Positions 26,653 through 36,586 are shown, numbered from the stretch's first letter. The stretch: 64,000 nt of DNA from Tepidibacter hydrothermalis (GCF_029542625.1 NZ_CP120733.1:3410001-3474000); one strand, 5' to 3'. Notes: generated by a model not told the origin, from the sequence alone. Program-made: numbers and translations.

Positions 26653-27683
26653 TTCAATCTCCCCAATCCAAAAGTTATTCCTTTATATTTTGTTTTGTTT
26701 ACAATCAAATTTTCACCACTTAATATATATGCAACTGGCTCAACTACTGAATATACCCCAATAGATTTCTTTACAAACTCTGATTTTTCAAATTTATCTT
26801 CAACTTTTAGTATTTTTTCTCTTGATACTATTTTAAATTCTACTTCGAGTTTGCTTGCTAAATCCATTATAGCTTTTTCATCTTTTTTTAAATCTACACT
26901 TCCAACTGTCTTTATAGAGTTTTTGTCTATATCTTTTTTATCTAAAAAATCTTCAAAAGACTCATACATCAAATTAGAATCTGTGTGTCTTCTACACCCA
27001 ACTGATAATACATTGTTTCTGGGAGTTACCTTTATAATATCTTTATGCTTTATATCTATATATTTCTTATTAGTTATGTAAATTAAAGTATCTAAATCAC
27101 TTATATTATTTTTATCATTTATTATTACAAACCCTCTAGTATCTATATCATAGTTACCATCCATGTATATACCTACTTTTTTTCCTTCTACAAGATATGA
27201 ATTTACTTTCTTCACATTTTCTTTAAAATTATCTATATGTGCATCTATCTTTTTTATTATCATATCAAGTGATGATTTGTTATTCACATCTGTAGCAGTA
27301 GTTATAACTGGATTAGAATTTAGATAATCACTAAGCTTCATAGTCATCTCATTCGCTCCACCTATGTGACCAGATAAAAGACTTATTACATTTTTTCCCA
27401 TCTCGTCCATTACTATTATGGCAGGATCTTGTGTTTTGTCCTTTATATAAGGGCAAATACTTCTAACTACAATCCCCGTTGCCATTATAAATATCAAATA
27501 ATCGTATTTGTAGAATATATCTCCTACAAATTCTTTAAATTTTCCTTTTATACTTATAGTATCATCGCAGAGGAACTTGTCATTGACATATACATCGCAC
27601 TTTATATACTTTTTTATAGTAAGTGCAAGTTTTTTTCCATTTGAAGTAAGTGCTATTACCGCTTTATTACTTTCTGTATTCAT
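26649..27683 (-). CDS. cbiG: Cobalt-precorrin-5A hydrolase
   Basis: Opens the ring lactone of cobalt-precorrin-5A, releasing acetaldehyde. 344 residues from the ATG at 27683 ([13 protein letters not shown]), which has AAGGAA 7 bases upstream; an earlier in-frame ATG would overlap cbiF by 77 bases with no ribosome site. Family marks: [46 protein letters not shown] near 250, and the C-terminal [11 protein letters not shown]. Between cbiF and cbiH. Confidence 0.94.
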   Translation of the reverse strand: MNTESNKAVIALTSNGKKLALTIKKYIKCDVYVNDKFLCDDTISIKGKFKEFVGDIFYKYDYLIFIMATGIVVRSICPYIKDKTQDPAIIVMDEMGKNVISLLSGHIGGANEMTMKLSDYLNSNPVITTATDVNNKSSLDMIIKKIDAHIDNFKENVKKVNSYLVEGKKVGIYMDGNYDIDTRGFVIINDKNNISDLDTLIYITNKKYIDIKHKDIIKVTPRNNVLSVGCRRHTDSNLMYESFEDFLDKKDIDKNSIKTVGSVDLKKDEKAIMDLASKLEVEFKIVSREKILKVEDKFEKSEFVKKSIGVYSVVEPVAYILSGENLIVNKTKYKGITFGLGRLK

Positions 27684-28419
27684 GTTTAAATTCCTTATCG
27701 TACAATTTTGAGTAATTGTACTCTTTGCCAAGAAATTCTCCAACCATTATAAGAGCTGTTTTATTTATACCTTCTTCTTTAACCTTATCAGCTATATTTT
27801 TCAAGTTACCTTTAACTATCTTCTCTTCTTTCCAAGTAGCCTTATATACAACAGCTATTGGAGTCTCTTCTGTGTATCCACCTTCAATAAGTCTAGATAC
27901 AACCTTTCCTATTTCTTGAACAGATAAGAATATTACCATAGATGTCTGATGCTTTGCAAAAGATTCTATAGATTCTTTCTCTGGTACCGGAGTTCTTCCT
28001 TCCATTCTAGTTATGATAACACTTTGAGATATCTCAGGAACTGTATACTCAACTCCAAGAGCTGATGATGCTCCAAGGAATGAACTTACTCCTGGTGTAC
28101 AATCGTATCCTATATCCTCCTTAGCAAGTTCTTCTACTTGTTCTCTAATTGAACCATATATAGAAAAATCACCTGTTTGAAGTCGTACAACACTCTTATT
28201 TTCCTTAACTCCTTTTTTCATAACATCTACTATTTCTCCTAAATCCATATAAGCACTGTTATGAATTTCGCATCCTTCTTTACAATACTCAAGAAGTTCT
28301 GGATTAACTAAAGAACCAGCATATATAACAACATCAGCCTCGCTCAATAATTTGTATCCTTTTAAAGTTATAAGTTCTTTGTCTCCTGGTCCTGCCCCTA
28401 CAAAATGAATCTTCATCAT
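27667..28419 (-). CDS. cbiF: Cobalt-precorrin-4 C11-methyltransferase
   Basis: SAM-dependent C11 methylation. 250 residues: [71 protein letters not shown] and [14 protein letters not shown], which mark CbiF/CobM within the family. The start overlaps the cbiT stop as TAATG. ATG 28416 is an equally good start. Confidence 0.96.
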   Translation of the reverse strand: MMKIHFVGAGPGDKELITLKGYKLLSEADVVIYAGSLVNPELLEYCKEGCEIHNSAYMDLGEIVDVMKKGVKENKSVVRLQTGDFSIYGSIREQVEELAKEDIGYDCTPGVSSFLGASSALGVEYTVPEISQSVIITRMEGRTPVPEKESIESFAKHQTSMVIFLSVQEIGKVVSRLIEGGYTEETPIAVVYKATWKEEKIVKGNLKNIADKVKEEGINKTALIMVGEFLGKEYNYSKLYDKEFKHEYRK

Positions 28420-28982
28420 TATCTACCCCTTTTACATGAAATTATATATGTTGGATTTAAAGGCTTGAAATAATTTCCTTTACCTAGTTTTGCAAGCCTT
28501 GATACACAAACTTGTACACACTCTATATCTTCAAACCCTTGTTCTTTAAGTATTCTTAAAGACTCATTGAGTGTTTCAACTATTATACAGTTAATAACCA
28601 ATGTTGCACTTTCATTTAATAATCCTTTAAGCCATATTATTATCTCTTCTAAATTTCCTCCACTGCCTCCTATAAAGGCTGAATCTATTTTTTTATCAAA
28701 ATAATCAACTGGTGCGTATTCCTTAATAACTTGTATATTATCTATATTGAATTTAGCTATATTTTTATGTATAAGCCCTACTGCTTCTTCATTTTTCTCT
28801 ATAGTAAAAACACTTAGATCTTTATTATCTAAAGCTGCTTGTATACTAATGCTTCCTGTTCCGCCACCTACATCAAGGAATGTGCTACAATTCTTTAGAT
28901 TTAGTTTACTTATAGATAAAGTTCTAATTTCTTCCTTAGTCATAGGTACCTTACCCCTTATGAATTCACTATCCTTCATCAT
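28419..28982 (-). CDS. cbiT: Cobalt-precorrin-6B C15-methyltransferase (decarboxylating), CbiT subunit
   Basis: Class I SAM methyltransferase of 187 residues that methylates C15 and decarboxylates. [20 protein letters not shown] and the SAM loop [14 protein letters not shown] are typical, then [14 protein letters not shown]. CbiT and CbiE are separate here (fused as CobL in aerobes). Overlaps cbiE by 14 bases. Confidence 0.95.
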   Translation of the reverse strand: MMKDSEFIRGKVPMTKEEIRTLSISKLNLKNCSTFLDVGGGTGSISIQAALDNKDLSVFTIEKNEEAVGLIHKNIAKFNIDNIQVIKEYAPVDYFDKKIDSAFIGGSGGNLEEIIIWLKGLLNESATLVINCIIVETLNESLRILKEQGFEDIECVQVCVSRLAKLGKGNYFKPLNPTYIISCKRGR

Positions 28983-29577
28983 ATATCACCACTACATTCA
29001 TATCAAATTTATCTACATTAATTATATCTTCACAAGGTGCTATAGTTATTTTCTCATTTTCATAAGAAAGGTTCTCTCCTACTACCATAACCTTGTTTAA
29101 CTTTCTTTTTATTATCTCTTTTGCAATTTCCTTTGGCCCTATTATATTATCTGTAACTAATGCTACTTTTTTATGAGATAATATATAATCGAAATCTGGT
29201 TGTTTGCCATGGCAACTGCTTATATATATATCATTCATATCCATACCAATTCTTGAGAATATATACTGAATAGAGCTTATTCCCGATACTATATTCACAT
29301 TTTCGCTTCCAAGTTCACTAACCATATACTTTCCTATACCGTATATACTTGGATCTCCTGAAGCTATTATCGATATGTTTTTATCCTTATTCTCATTTAT
29401 ATAATCTATAATTTTTTTAAGGCTTCCTTTTATCTCTACCTTTTCTCCATCAAAATCATTGAAACTATCTAAATTCCTAGTTCCACCTATTAATACGTCA
29501 CTTTTATGTACTATATTCTCACCTATCTTAGTCAGGTAATTTAAATTTCCAGGCCCTATCCCAATTATGTTTATCAT
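28969..29577 (-). CDS. cbiE: Cobalt-precorrin-7 C5-methyltransferase, CbiE subunit
   Basis: 202 residues of the precorrin methyltransferase fold: INIIGIGPGNLNYLT, VLIGGTRNLDSF, ISIIASGDPSIYGIGKY and the CbiE-type ISSCHGKQPDFDYI. It methylates C5 and works with CbiT. Four-base overlap with cbiD upstream. Confidence 0.95.
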   Translation of the reverse strand: MINIIGIGPGNLNYLTKIGENIVHKSDVLIGGTRNLDSFNDFDGEKVEIKGSLKKIIDYINENKDKNISIIASGDPSIYGIGKYMVSELGSENVNIVSGISSIQYIFSRIGMDMNDIYISSCHGKQPDFDYILSHKKVALVTDNIIGPKEIAKEIIKRKLNKVMVVGENLSYENEKITIAPCEDIINVDKFDMNVVVIYDEG

Positions 29578-30683
29578 CTAAATACCTCCAAAAGATTATC
29601 TGCACCAGTGCTTTTTCCAAGTGTATCAAGTTCCATAGAAAATAGCATAATCTCAACTTCTATATCATTATCTAGTCTTTGAATAACTCTCTCTCTTCCT
29701 TTGTTCGCTATAATATCATAGACTTTTTCATATCCATTCTCAGATATTATATCTATTGCTGCCTCTGTAGTTGGACAATTATATATATCTTTTAAAACAC
29801 TTATATCAGCTCCCATTAAAGCCAAGTGAGTTATAAGTATCTCCATCCTACAATCAGCCATCTTACTATGAGTATGAAAAATACCACCAGCAAGCTTTAC
29901 AAACTTGCCTAAATGACCTACCATAAGTATCTTTTCAAATCCAAACCTTTCAGCTTCCTTTATCATATACCCTACAAAGTTGCTAGTTCTAACAACATAA
30001 TTAGAATCAATATTTAATACATCTTTTACGAAATTCTCTCCGTGATTTCCTGGAACAAGTATAATATTTTTAATTCCCTGCTTACTTTTCATATTAAGTT
30101 CAATAGAAAGAGACTTCTTCCAACCTTCCTCAGACATAGGCTCTACAATTCCAGTAGTTCCTATTATAGATATACCACCTTCTATTCCAAGTCTTGGATT
30201 AAAAGTCTTTTTAGCAATTTCCTCACCTTTTGGAATATAAACTAAAACATCTGCTCCTAAATCCCCTATAACTTCCCTAACTTCCTTTTCTATCATCTGC
30301 ATAGGAACCTTGTTAATAGCAGCATTTCCAATAGGAATATTAAGACCTTTCTTAGTTACCCTTCCAACACCAATACCGCCATCTATATTGATAATCCCAG
30401 TGTTATTTATAGTAACCTTTGCAAATATATCTAACTTATGAGTAGCATCCTTGTCATCTCCCCCATCCTTCTTAACAGAAGCCACAGCATAACCTTGTCC
30501 TACTTCCTGATTCTCAACATTCAAATCAAGCTTTATCCCTTTGGGCGTATCTATCTGGATAGTATCTACCTTTTGTTTGCTTAGAGCCATAAAAGCCGCA
30601 GCCTTAGCTGCCCCAGTAGCAGTAGACCCGGTAGTATAACCCCTTCTATACTTCTTTCCATCTATATAAACATACTTTTCCAT
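29574..30683 (-). CDS. cbiD: Cobalt-precorrin-5B C1-methyltransferase
   Basis: SAM-dependent C1 methylation after deacylation. 369 residues: RRGYTTGSTATGAAKAAAF at the N-terminus, GGIGVGRVTKKGLNIPIG near 98, GTTGIVEPMSEEGWK near 175, VGHLGKFVKLAGGIFHTHSK near 260. Starts the cbiD-E-T-F-G-H-J run. GAGGG precedes the ATG; 31 bases separate it from the VOC gene. Confidence 0.96.
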   Translation of the reverse strand: MEKYVYIDGKKYRRGYTTGSTATGAAKAAAFMALSKQKVDTIQIDTPKGIKLDLNVENQEVGQGYAVASVKKDGGDDKDATHKLDIFAKVTINNTGIINIDGGIGVGRVTKKGLNIPIGNAAINKVPMQMIEKEVREVIGDLGADVLVYIPKGEEIAKKTFNPRLGIEGGISIIGTTGIVEPMSEEGWKKSLSIELNMKSKQGIKNIILVPGNHGENFVKDVLNIDSNYVVRTSNFVGYMIKEAERFGFEKILMVGHLGKFVKLAGGIFHTHSKMADCRMEILITHLALMGADISVLKDIYNCPTTEAAIDIISENGYEKVYDIIANKGRERVIQRLDNDIEVEIMLFSMELDTLGKSTGADNLLEVFR

Positions 30684-30714
30684 AGCATCCCTCTTTTACG
30701 AGAATATTTAATTA

Positions 30715-31080
30715 TTAAAAGTTCTCTACTAGCTCAATTCTTTCTCCATCTAAACCTTCATAGAACATTATTTTTTTCTTTCCAACTACTTTATAACTAT
30801 CAAGTAGTTGTTTAATTCCCAAACCATTCATTTTCTTTATTTCATATTCAATATCATCCACTTTAAAAGCTATATGATCTATAACTCCTCTTTCCCTTTT
30901 GTATTCTTCATGAATATATTGAAGTAATTCTATCGTTTGACCACTAACATCCAAATACACAAATTTAAGACGCTCATCTTCCATTTTCCCAATAATCTTG
31001 CAGTCAAAAACTTTCTCATAAAACTCTGTAGACTTCTCTATATCACTAACTACAATACTTATATGATCTATACAATACAT
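30715..31080 (-). CDS. VOC-family (glyoxalase/epimerase-like) protein
   Basis: A 121-residue vicinal-oxygen-chelate protein. Two beta-alpha-beta-beta-beta units: IDHISIVVSDIEKSTEFYEKV (metal His5) with VYLDVSGQTIELLQY, and IDHIAFKVDDIEYEIKKM with MFYEGLDGERIELVE. The His/Glu quartet for a divalent metal (His5, Glu52, His71, Glu118, approximate) is intact. It resembles methylmalonyl-CoA epimerase and glyoxalase I in size but is not assignable. It sits between the small membrane protein and cbiD in the B12 operon. A role in corrinoid metabolism is not established; adenosylcobalamin-dependent methylmalonyl-CoA metabolism would be a link if it is an epimerase (inference). Confidence 0.75.
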   Translation of the reverse strand: MYCIDHISIVVSDIEKSTEFYEKVFDCKIIGKMEDERLKFVYLDVSGQTIELLQYIHEEYKRERGVIDHIAFKVDDIEYEIKKMNGLGIKQLLDSYKVVGKKKIMFYEGLDGERIELVENF

Positions 31081-31128
31081 ATAACTATCCCCTTTTTAAT
31101 ATTTTAAATCCTCAATCTCTTAATGTTT

Positions 31129-31278
31129 CTATAAGTTATTTATCTTTTTTGAAATCATATCCCACTTATCTTTAAAATCTCCAAATACAAGAGCTAAAAC
31201 TATAGCAACTGGTATATAAGCAATAAATGCAATTGTCTTTAGTAAATTTTTATATACTAATTTGCAATTCATTGTCAT
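31129..31278 (-). CDS. Small single-pass membrane protein, 49 residues, unknown function
   Basis: An open frame too short for usual cut-offs: start ATG 31278, GGAG 10 bases upstream, stop TAG at 31129. The protein has a basic N-terminus (MTMNCKLVYKNLLK), one hydrophobic segment at about residues 15-32 (TIAFIAYIPVAIVLALVF) and a charged tail GDFKDKWDMISKKINNL. The ribosome site, the ordered basic-hydrophobic-amphipathic layout and placement between genes of one operon support it, but I do not recognise a family. It lies between cbiC/element A and the VOC gene. Confidence 0.55.
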   Translation of the reverse strand: MTMNCKLVYKNLLKTIAFIAYIPVAIVLALVFGDFKDKWDMISKKINNL

Positions 31279-31360
31279 TAGAATACATCTCCTTTTATAA
31301 GAATGAGTGTTGTAATTCAGTCACTTTAAAACTCACTTTAACGTTAAATACTAAATTATA

Positions 31361-31560
31361 AAAATTATGGTCGTTTAAATGTTAGCTACTTTTGTTTAAT
31401 ATTTTTCTATAAAACTTAGATTATGCTGTTAAAATATTCGTTAAGAAAGTTCGTTGTCTGACCAACGGGAGTTTAGAACTTTTAGGATATTTTATAAAGC
31501 AAAATCTTTAGTTTTATAAAAATATTGTATAAGTAGCGTTATTTAAATGAGTATAATTTT
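31361..31560 (+). repeat. Element A copy 3 (inside the cobalamin operon)
   Basis: A 200-base imperfect palindrome: outer arms AAAATTATGGTCGTTTAAATG and ATTTAAATGAGTATAATTTT, inner arms AACTTAGATTAT and AATCTTTAGTTTTATA, apical AGTTC/GAACT around the core TGTCTGACCAACGGGAGTTT. It lies between cbiC and the small membrane protein, so it is transcribed, in antisense orientation to the core as written, within the operon mRNA. Confidence 0.85.
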
Positions 31561-31629
31561 CCGATTAGAAACATCAACCCTCTGATAACTCTCGTTTTTT
31601 ACTTAAGCTCCGCTTCTAAATTTCTAAAA

Positions 31630-32262
31630 TTATATACTATACAGCACTGCATTAACTATAGCAGCCGCTAAATTACTTCCACCTTTTCTTCCCTTAGCCA
31701 ATATATATTCATTATCACTTTTCTCAAGCTCATCCTTAGACTCAGCAGCTCCAACAAATCCAACAGGAACTCCTATAATAGCATCAGGATTTAATTTTCC
31801 TTCTTTTTTCATTTCCATTACTTTATAAAGTGCAGTAGGAGCATTTCCCATTACGAATATTTTTCTTCCTTCTTCGCTAGCTGCTTTTTCTACTGCTGCC
31901 ATGGATCTTGTCATTTTCTTTTCCTTAGCAATTTTTGCAACTTCTTCATCTGCAACAAAACACTTTATTTCACAACCTAGTGCCTTTAACTTTCTCTTGT
32001 TTATTCCTGATAAAGCCATATTTGTATCTGTATATACGGTTGCTCCAGATTTTAGAGCATCTACTAATTTATCAACTGCTCTATCAGATATTTTAAGTAT
32101 ATCTAAGTATTCAAAATCAGCTGTTGTATGTATGCATCTTTTTATTATTTTTTCTTCTATTTCATTCTTAAACTCATAACCAGGTCTAATTTCATCAATT
32201 ATACCTTGTATTATTTCAAAACTCTTAACCTCTATCTCACTTGGATTTTTTATGTACTTCAT
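31630..32262 (-). CDS. cbiC: Cobalt-precorrin-8 methylmutase
   Basis: Moves the methyl group from C11 to C12 to give cobyrinate. 210 residues: IKRCIHTTADFEYLDIL (catalytic His near 51), VYTDTNMALSGINKRKL, FVMGNAPTALYKVMEM, IGVPVGFVGAAESKDEL and the C-terminal KGRKGGSNLAAAIVNALL-like end. GGAGG is 5 bases before the ATG, and the start overlaps the kinase gene by 26 bases. Confidence 0.96.
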   Translation of the reverse strand: MKYIKNPSEIEVKSFEIIQGIIDEIRPGYEFKNEIEEKIIKRCIHTTADFEYLDILKISDRAVDKLVDALKSGATVYTDTNMALSGINKRKLKALGCEIKCFVADEEVAKIAKEKKMTRSMAAVEKAASEEGRKIFVMGNAPTALYKVMEMKKEGKLNPDAIIGVPVGFVGAAESKDELEKSDNEYILAKGRKGGSNLAAAIVNAVLYSI

Positions 32263-33136
32263 ATGACCCTCCCTTTAATCCTGCTCTTATAACATTTAAC
32301 GAGTATATTTTTTTATATTTTTTATCTATTTTATTCATAATCAATTTTTCTTTAAGCTTAGCTTCATCCATATCTTTATCTAGTATTATTCCTACAACAG
32401 TTCCACTGTGAGCTACATTAACACCATAAGCTCCATAGTCTTCGCTTATTTTTATAATTTCACTCAAACCTTCCTTTTTATGTATATTTTCATTAAGTAT
32501 TGAACTTATAGTTGCAGCTTTTCCTACCAAGCTTAAATCTTTATTTTCAAATCCTTTTTCTAATATATCAAAAGCATATTTTAGCTTTTCCTCGTTTGCC
32601 TTTTTTTTAATAAAATAATCCTGCCTCTTTCTTATATGTTGAGTATTCAACCTTTCATCAGGCTCAAGAGTTAATATTTTTATTCCATCTATATAGCCTA
32701 ACTTCTTAAAGATTTCACCTTTTAATGGATCAAAAATACAATTATCATTTATATATATAGAATCTGTAGGCTCAATTGTTGCTGCAATTTTTGATATTTC
32801 CTCATCTGTCATATCTTTATTTAAAAAGCTAAGTGTAGCTTTTATAGTAGCTCCTATATCCGCCGTAGAACTTGCCATCCCTTTTCCTAAAGGAATATTA
32901 CTTTTTATTCTTAAAGATATATTTTTAGTATCATTTTTGCTAAAGCCAAAATGTTCAAATACCTTTTCTAAAGCCCTTCTTGATTTGAAGTGTCCTCTAT
33001 TTACATTATTAGATTTTTCATAAATATCAGCCCTTGAATACATATTTACAGCATAAGATACTAAATATTCTTTGTCCTTTATCATACCCTGGATAAATTC
33101 TCCACATGAACCTGGGCAAATTCCATAGTGTTTCAT
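32237..33136 (-). CDS. pduX: L-threonine kinase, PduX-type GHMP kinase
   Basis: Phosphorylates L-threonine; CobD then decarboxylates the product to aminopropanol phosphate for the nucleotide-loop linker. 299 residues of the GHMP kinase fold: CPGSCGEFIQG at the N-terminus, the ATP loop IPLGKGMASSTADIGAT near 92, and GAYGVNVAHSGTVVGIIL near 230. The position between cobD and cbiC supports this substrate over homoserine or mevalonate. Confidence 0.88.
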   Translation of the reverse strand: MKHYGICPGSCGEFIQGMIKDKEYLVSYAVNMYSRADIYEKSNNVNRGHFKSRRALEKVFEHFGFSKNDTKNISLRIKSNIPLGKGMASSTADIGATIKATLSFLNKDMTDEEISKIAATIEPTDSIYINDNCIFDPLKGEIFKKLGYIDGIKILTLEPDERLNTQHIRKRQDYFIKKKANEEKLKYAFDILEKGFENKDLSLVGKAATISSILNENIHKKEGLSEIIKISEDYGAYGVNVAHSGTVVGIILDKDMDEAKLKEKLIMNKIDKKYKKIYSLNVIRAGLKGGSYEVHKKSK

Positions 33137-33137
33137 G

Positions 33138-34199
33138 CTATACCCCCATTATTTCTTTCAATGCAGTTATTAATTTCTGATTTTCTTCTCTTTTTTTAAC
33201 TGCAACTCTTATATATTTTTTATCTAACCCCTTAAAATTAGATGCATCCCTTACTAATATATCTTTATTTATAAATAGTTTTTCTTTTACATAGTTTGAA
33301 TCATGTTTTTTTAGTTTTAACAATATAAAGTTTGTATCTGTATTAAAGCATTCTATACTGTCTATTTTATTTAATTCTTTTAACATATAACTTATCTCTT
33401 TTTTTAAATAATCCTTCGTATTTCTTATATAATTTATATCTTTAAATATATATTTACATATATTTTCAGCAAATGAATTTACAGTCCATGGCTCTTTGAT
33501 TTTCCACATATCGTAAATTATCTTTTCATTGCTGGTTATACCATATCCAAGTCTCACTCCAGGAAGTCCAAAGAACTTAGTAACAGCTTTTATAATGAAT
33601 AAATTGCTGTACTTATCTACATATTCAACTAATGAATATTTATAACTGTCCTGTACAAACTCCATAAAAGTTTCATCCACTATCATAATTTTTTCATGTG
33701 TTTTTAATAAATCTAATAGTTCTACAAGATTTTGAACATTTCCACTTGGATTATTAGGGTTACATACAAATAAGAAATCGAATTTATCTATATTTTGTTC
33801 TATGTATTTTATATCTACTTTAAACCCTTCATCTAAATATAAATCCACTACCTTTAAATTATTAATGATAGCAGCTCTTTCATATTCTGAAAATGTAGGA
33901 TTTAAAATCCCTAATCTTCCATCTAATACCTTCATAATCATATATATTATCTCGCTGGCACCATTTCCAGGTACTATATATTCATAGTTTAAATTTAAAT
34001 AAGAAGATATATTGCCTCTCAAATTTAAATACTCTATATCCGGATATTTTATACTATTTTTCAAACCTTCAAGTACATATTCTTCTATGTTCTTGGGTGT
34101 ATATGGATTTATATTAGAGCTAAAATCTAATATATTTTCACTCTTATTATACTTACTTATCATTTGATTGACATCTGCTCCATGCCCAAGCTTTATCAT
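33138..34199 (-). CDS. cobD: Threonine-phosphate decarboxylase
   Basis: PLP enzyme of the class I/II aminotransferase fold, 353 residues. LDFSSNINPYTPK near 24, VCNPNNPSGNVQNL near 148, and the lysine region IIKAVTKFFGLPGVRLGYG near 208. Makes (R)-1-amino-2-propanol phosphate. Could be annotated as histidinol-phosphate aminotransferase, but the pduX/cbiB context and the N-terminal HGADVNQM pattern fit CobD. Confidence 0.92.
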   Translation of the reverse strand: MIKLGHGADVNQMISKYNKSENILDFSSNINPYTPKNIEEYVLEGLKNSIKYPDIEYLNLRGNISSYLNLNYEYIVPGNGASEIIYMIMKVLDGRLGILNPTFSEYERAAIINNLKVVDLYLDEGFKVDIKYIEQNIDKFDFLFVCNPNNPSGNVQNLVELLDLLKTHEKIMIVDETFMEFVQDSYKYSLVEYVDKYSNLFIIKAVTKFFGLPGVRLGYGITSNEKIIYDMWKIKEPWTVNSFAENICKYIFKDINYIRNTKDYLKKEISYMLKELNKIDSIECFNTDTNFILLKLKKHDSNYVKEKLFINKDILVRDASNFKGLDKKYIRVAVKKREENQKLITALKEIMGV

Positions 34200-34243
34200 C
34201 TAGTAAATACCCCTTTTCTATATCTTTTCTCTATTAAAATTTA

Positions 34244-35191
34244 TTATATTACCTTCTGTATAAAAGTAAATATTACTAAACTTAAAATTGAAGTTAAATA
34301 CATTATTTTATTTGTTTTTAATATATCATCTGGTTCTATATCTCTTAACTTATCTCCAATAGTAGGCTTGTATACTTTTTCTCCAAAGTATACATTAGTT
34401 CCACCAAGCTGTATATTAAGTGCACCTGCTACTGCTCCTTCTGGATATGCACAATTTGGACTCTTATGATTCTTTCTATCTCTTATAAACACTTTTATAC
34501 TTTTTTTAAAGTCAAAACCTAACAATAAAGAAGCCATAGCCATTATGCAAGCAGTTATTCTAGCTGGTATAAAATTGAATAAATCATCTATTTTAGCAGA
34601 TGCAAATCCTAAATTCATATACTTATCATTTTTATATCCAACCATAGAATCTAAAGTGTTTACAGCCTTATACATCATTCCAAGTGGTGCTCCACCTATA
34701 AATATATACATCATAGGTGCTATTATCCCATCTACTGTATTTTCTGCAACAGTCTCCACAGTAGCCCTTATAATCTCATCTTTAGATAAATTTTGTGTAT
34801 CTCTTCCAACTATAAAAGAAAGTTGTTTTCTAGCCTTTACTATATCATCTTCTTTTAATACATTATAAATTTTAACCGCTTCATCTTTAAGACACTTTGT
34901 TGCAAATATAGTATATATAATCAATGAATTTACAACTAAGTATAAGTAATAGTTCGCATTCATAGATAATTTTACAATCGATTTTGTTACAAAATAAGTT
35001 GTAAATACCACTATAAAATTTAAAAAGAATCCTCCTATTTTAAGACTTTTTTCAGTCTTAAATATCTTTCTTATTATTTTCTCTATGTAATTAATAAATT
35101 TACCTATATATATAACAGGATGTGGTAGACTATATGGATCTCCAAATATAATATCTAGCATATATCCTGTATAAATTGATACTATATTCAT
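34244..35191 (-). CDS. cbiB: Adenosylcobinamide-phosphate synthase (membrane)
   Basis: Membrane enzyme of 315 residues that attaches aminopropanol (phosphate) to adenosylcobyric acid. DIIFGDPYSLPHPVIYIGKFI at the N-terminus, FIVGRDTQNLSKDEIIRATVE, and AVAGALNIQLGGTNVYFG near 260 are family signatures, with about five hydrophobic segments. Overlaps the end of cbiA by four bases. Confidence 0.95.
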   Translation of the reverse strand: MNIVSIYTGYMLDIIFGDPYSLPHPVIYIGKFINYIEKIIRKIFKTEKSLKIGGFFLNFIVVFTTYFVTKSIVKLSMNANYYLYLVVNSLIIYTIFATKCLKDEAVKIYNVLKEDDIVKARKQLSFIVGRDTQNLSKDEIIRATVETVAENTVDGIIAPMMYIFIGGAPLGMMYKAVNTLDSMVGYKNDKYMNLGFASAKIDDLFNFIPARITACIMAMASLLLGFDFKKSIKVFIRDRKNHKSPNCAYPEGAVAGALNIQLGGTNVYFGEKVYKPTIGDKLRDIEPDDILKTNKIMYLTSILSLVIFTFIQKVI

Positions 35192-36546
35192 TTATTTTCT
35201 ACCGCCTTATTTAAAAAGTTTATAGGAATATTTAGATTAGAGTAAAAATGAGTATGTAGATATGTTGCTAAAGTATTTTTCTTTTGATATCCACCCATCC
35301 ACTCTTTTATTATTTTAGAATCTCTCTCCTTTTTTACCTCATAAACACATTTTTCATCAGTTATGAATTCTGAGTGATGAAATTCATGTCCAAAAACTAC
35401 ATCTTCTTTTTTAGATATAGTAGTGTCTACTAAAGCACATCCTTTTGCATAACCAAACCTTCTAAGGGATTTTGTCATCTCGCTCTTACCCTTTAATATT
35501 CCAACCATCTCGTATTCTTCATTATCTTTATTAACTATACTCTCACCCAAATACATAAGACCTCCGCATTCGGCATATATAGGTTTGTTATTATCATGAT
35601 ATTTTCTTATTTCTTCTCGTATAGATTTATTTTGCTCTAGTTCTTTTGCAAATATTTCTGGGAAGCCACCGCCTATATATATACCATCACACTCAGGTAA
35701 ATGCTTGTCCTCTAAAGGGCTAAACGTCTTTATATTCACTCCCATATCCTTTAACATATCTATATTATCCCAGTAATAAAAATTAAATGCCTTATCATAT
35801 GGTATCGCTATTGTTATATTTTCAAATTTAGGTAAATCACCTTTAAAGCTTGATACTACATCTTCTGATTTTGATATTTCTATTAGTCTATCAACATCTA
35901 TATGATCTTCTATTATTTGTGCTAAATCGCTAAATTTTCGTTCTAATTCATCCATTTCAATTGTGGGTACTAGTCCTAGGTGTCGGGAAGGAAGGGAAAA
36001 TTCTATATTTCTTGGAATATATCCAAGAACTTCAACATCTGTATACTTTTCGATAGCTTTTTTTACTATATCAAAGTGGCTTTTAGATGCTATATTATTT
36101 ATTATAACTCCTCTTAAATCAATGTTTTTATCTAAGCTTTTATATCCTAAAACCATAGCCGCTGCAGATGTAGCCATGCTTTTACCATCTATAACTAATA
36201 AAACAGGAGCTTTAAGTATTTTTGAAGTATATGAGCTTGTACATGAATCTATATCTATTCCAAATCCATCATACAGTCCCATAACACCTTCTATTACAGA
36301 AATATCTGCATCCTTAGAATTTTTTAGGTACAAATACTTTATTTTCTCATCATCTAGCATGAAAGAATCTAAATTTCTAGAATTTCTCTTAGTTATATAT
36401 GTATGATACGAAGTATCTATATAATCGGGCCCTACCTTATAAGGTTGAACTTTGAGACTTCTTTTTTTCAAAGCTGCCATTATTCCCATTGAAACAGTAG
36501 TCTTACCTACTCCACTGCTAGTTCCTGCGATTAATATCTTATTCAA
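35188..36546 (-). CDS. cbiA: Cobyrinate a,c-diamide synthase
   Basis: ATP- and glutamine-dependent amidation of the a and c side chains. 452 residues. N-terminal dethiobiotin-synthetase-like ATPase with P-loop AGTSSGVGKTTV; C-terminal triad glutaminase with the nucleophile in YAECGGLMYLG (about 335) and the histidine in GHEFHHSEF (about 395). The start is TTG 36546, with GGGG 8 bases before it. First gene of the B12/heme operon, directly behind riboswitch and terminator. Confidence 0.95.
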   Translation of the reverse strand: MNKILIAGTSSGVGKTTVSMGIMAALKKRSLKVQPYKVGPDYIDTSYHTYITKRNSRNLDSFMLDDEKIKYLYLKNSKDADISVIEGVMGLYDGFGIDIDSCTSSYTSKILKAPVLLVIDGKSMATSAAAMVLGYKSLDKNIDLRGVIINNIASKSHFDIVKKAIEKYTDVEVLGYIPRNIEFSLPSRHLGLVPTIEMDELERKFSDLAQIIEDHIDVDRLIEISKSEDVVSSFKGDLPKFENITIAIPYDKAFNFYYWDNIDMLKDMGVNIKTFSPLEDKHLPECDGIYIGGGFPEIFAKELEQNKSIREEIRKYHDNNKPIYAECGGLMYLGESIVNKDNEEYEMVGILKGKSEMTKSLRRFGYAKGCALVDTTISKKEDVVFGHEFHHSEFITDEKCVYEVKKERDSKIIKEWMGGYQKKNTLATYLHTHFYSNLNIPINFLNKAVENK

Positions 36547-36586
36547 TCAACTCACCCCTTTGTCAAAAAATTCTGCATTTAAAGTT

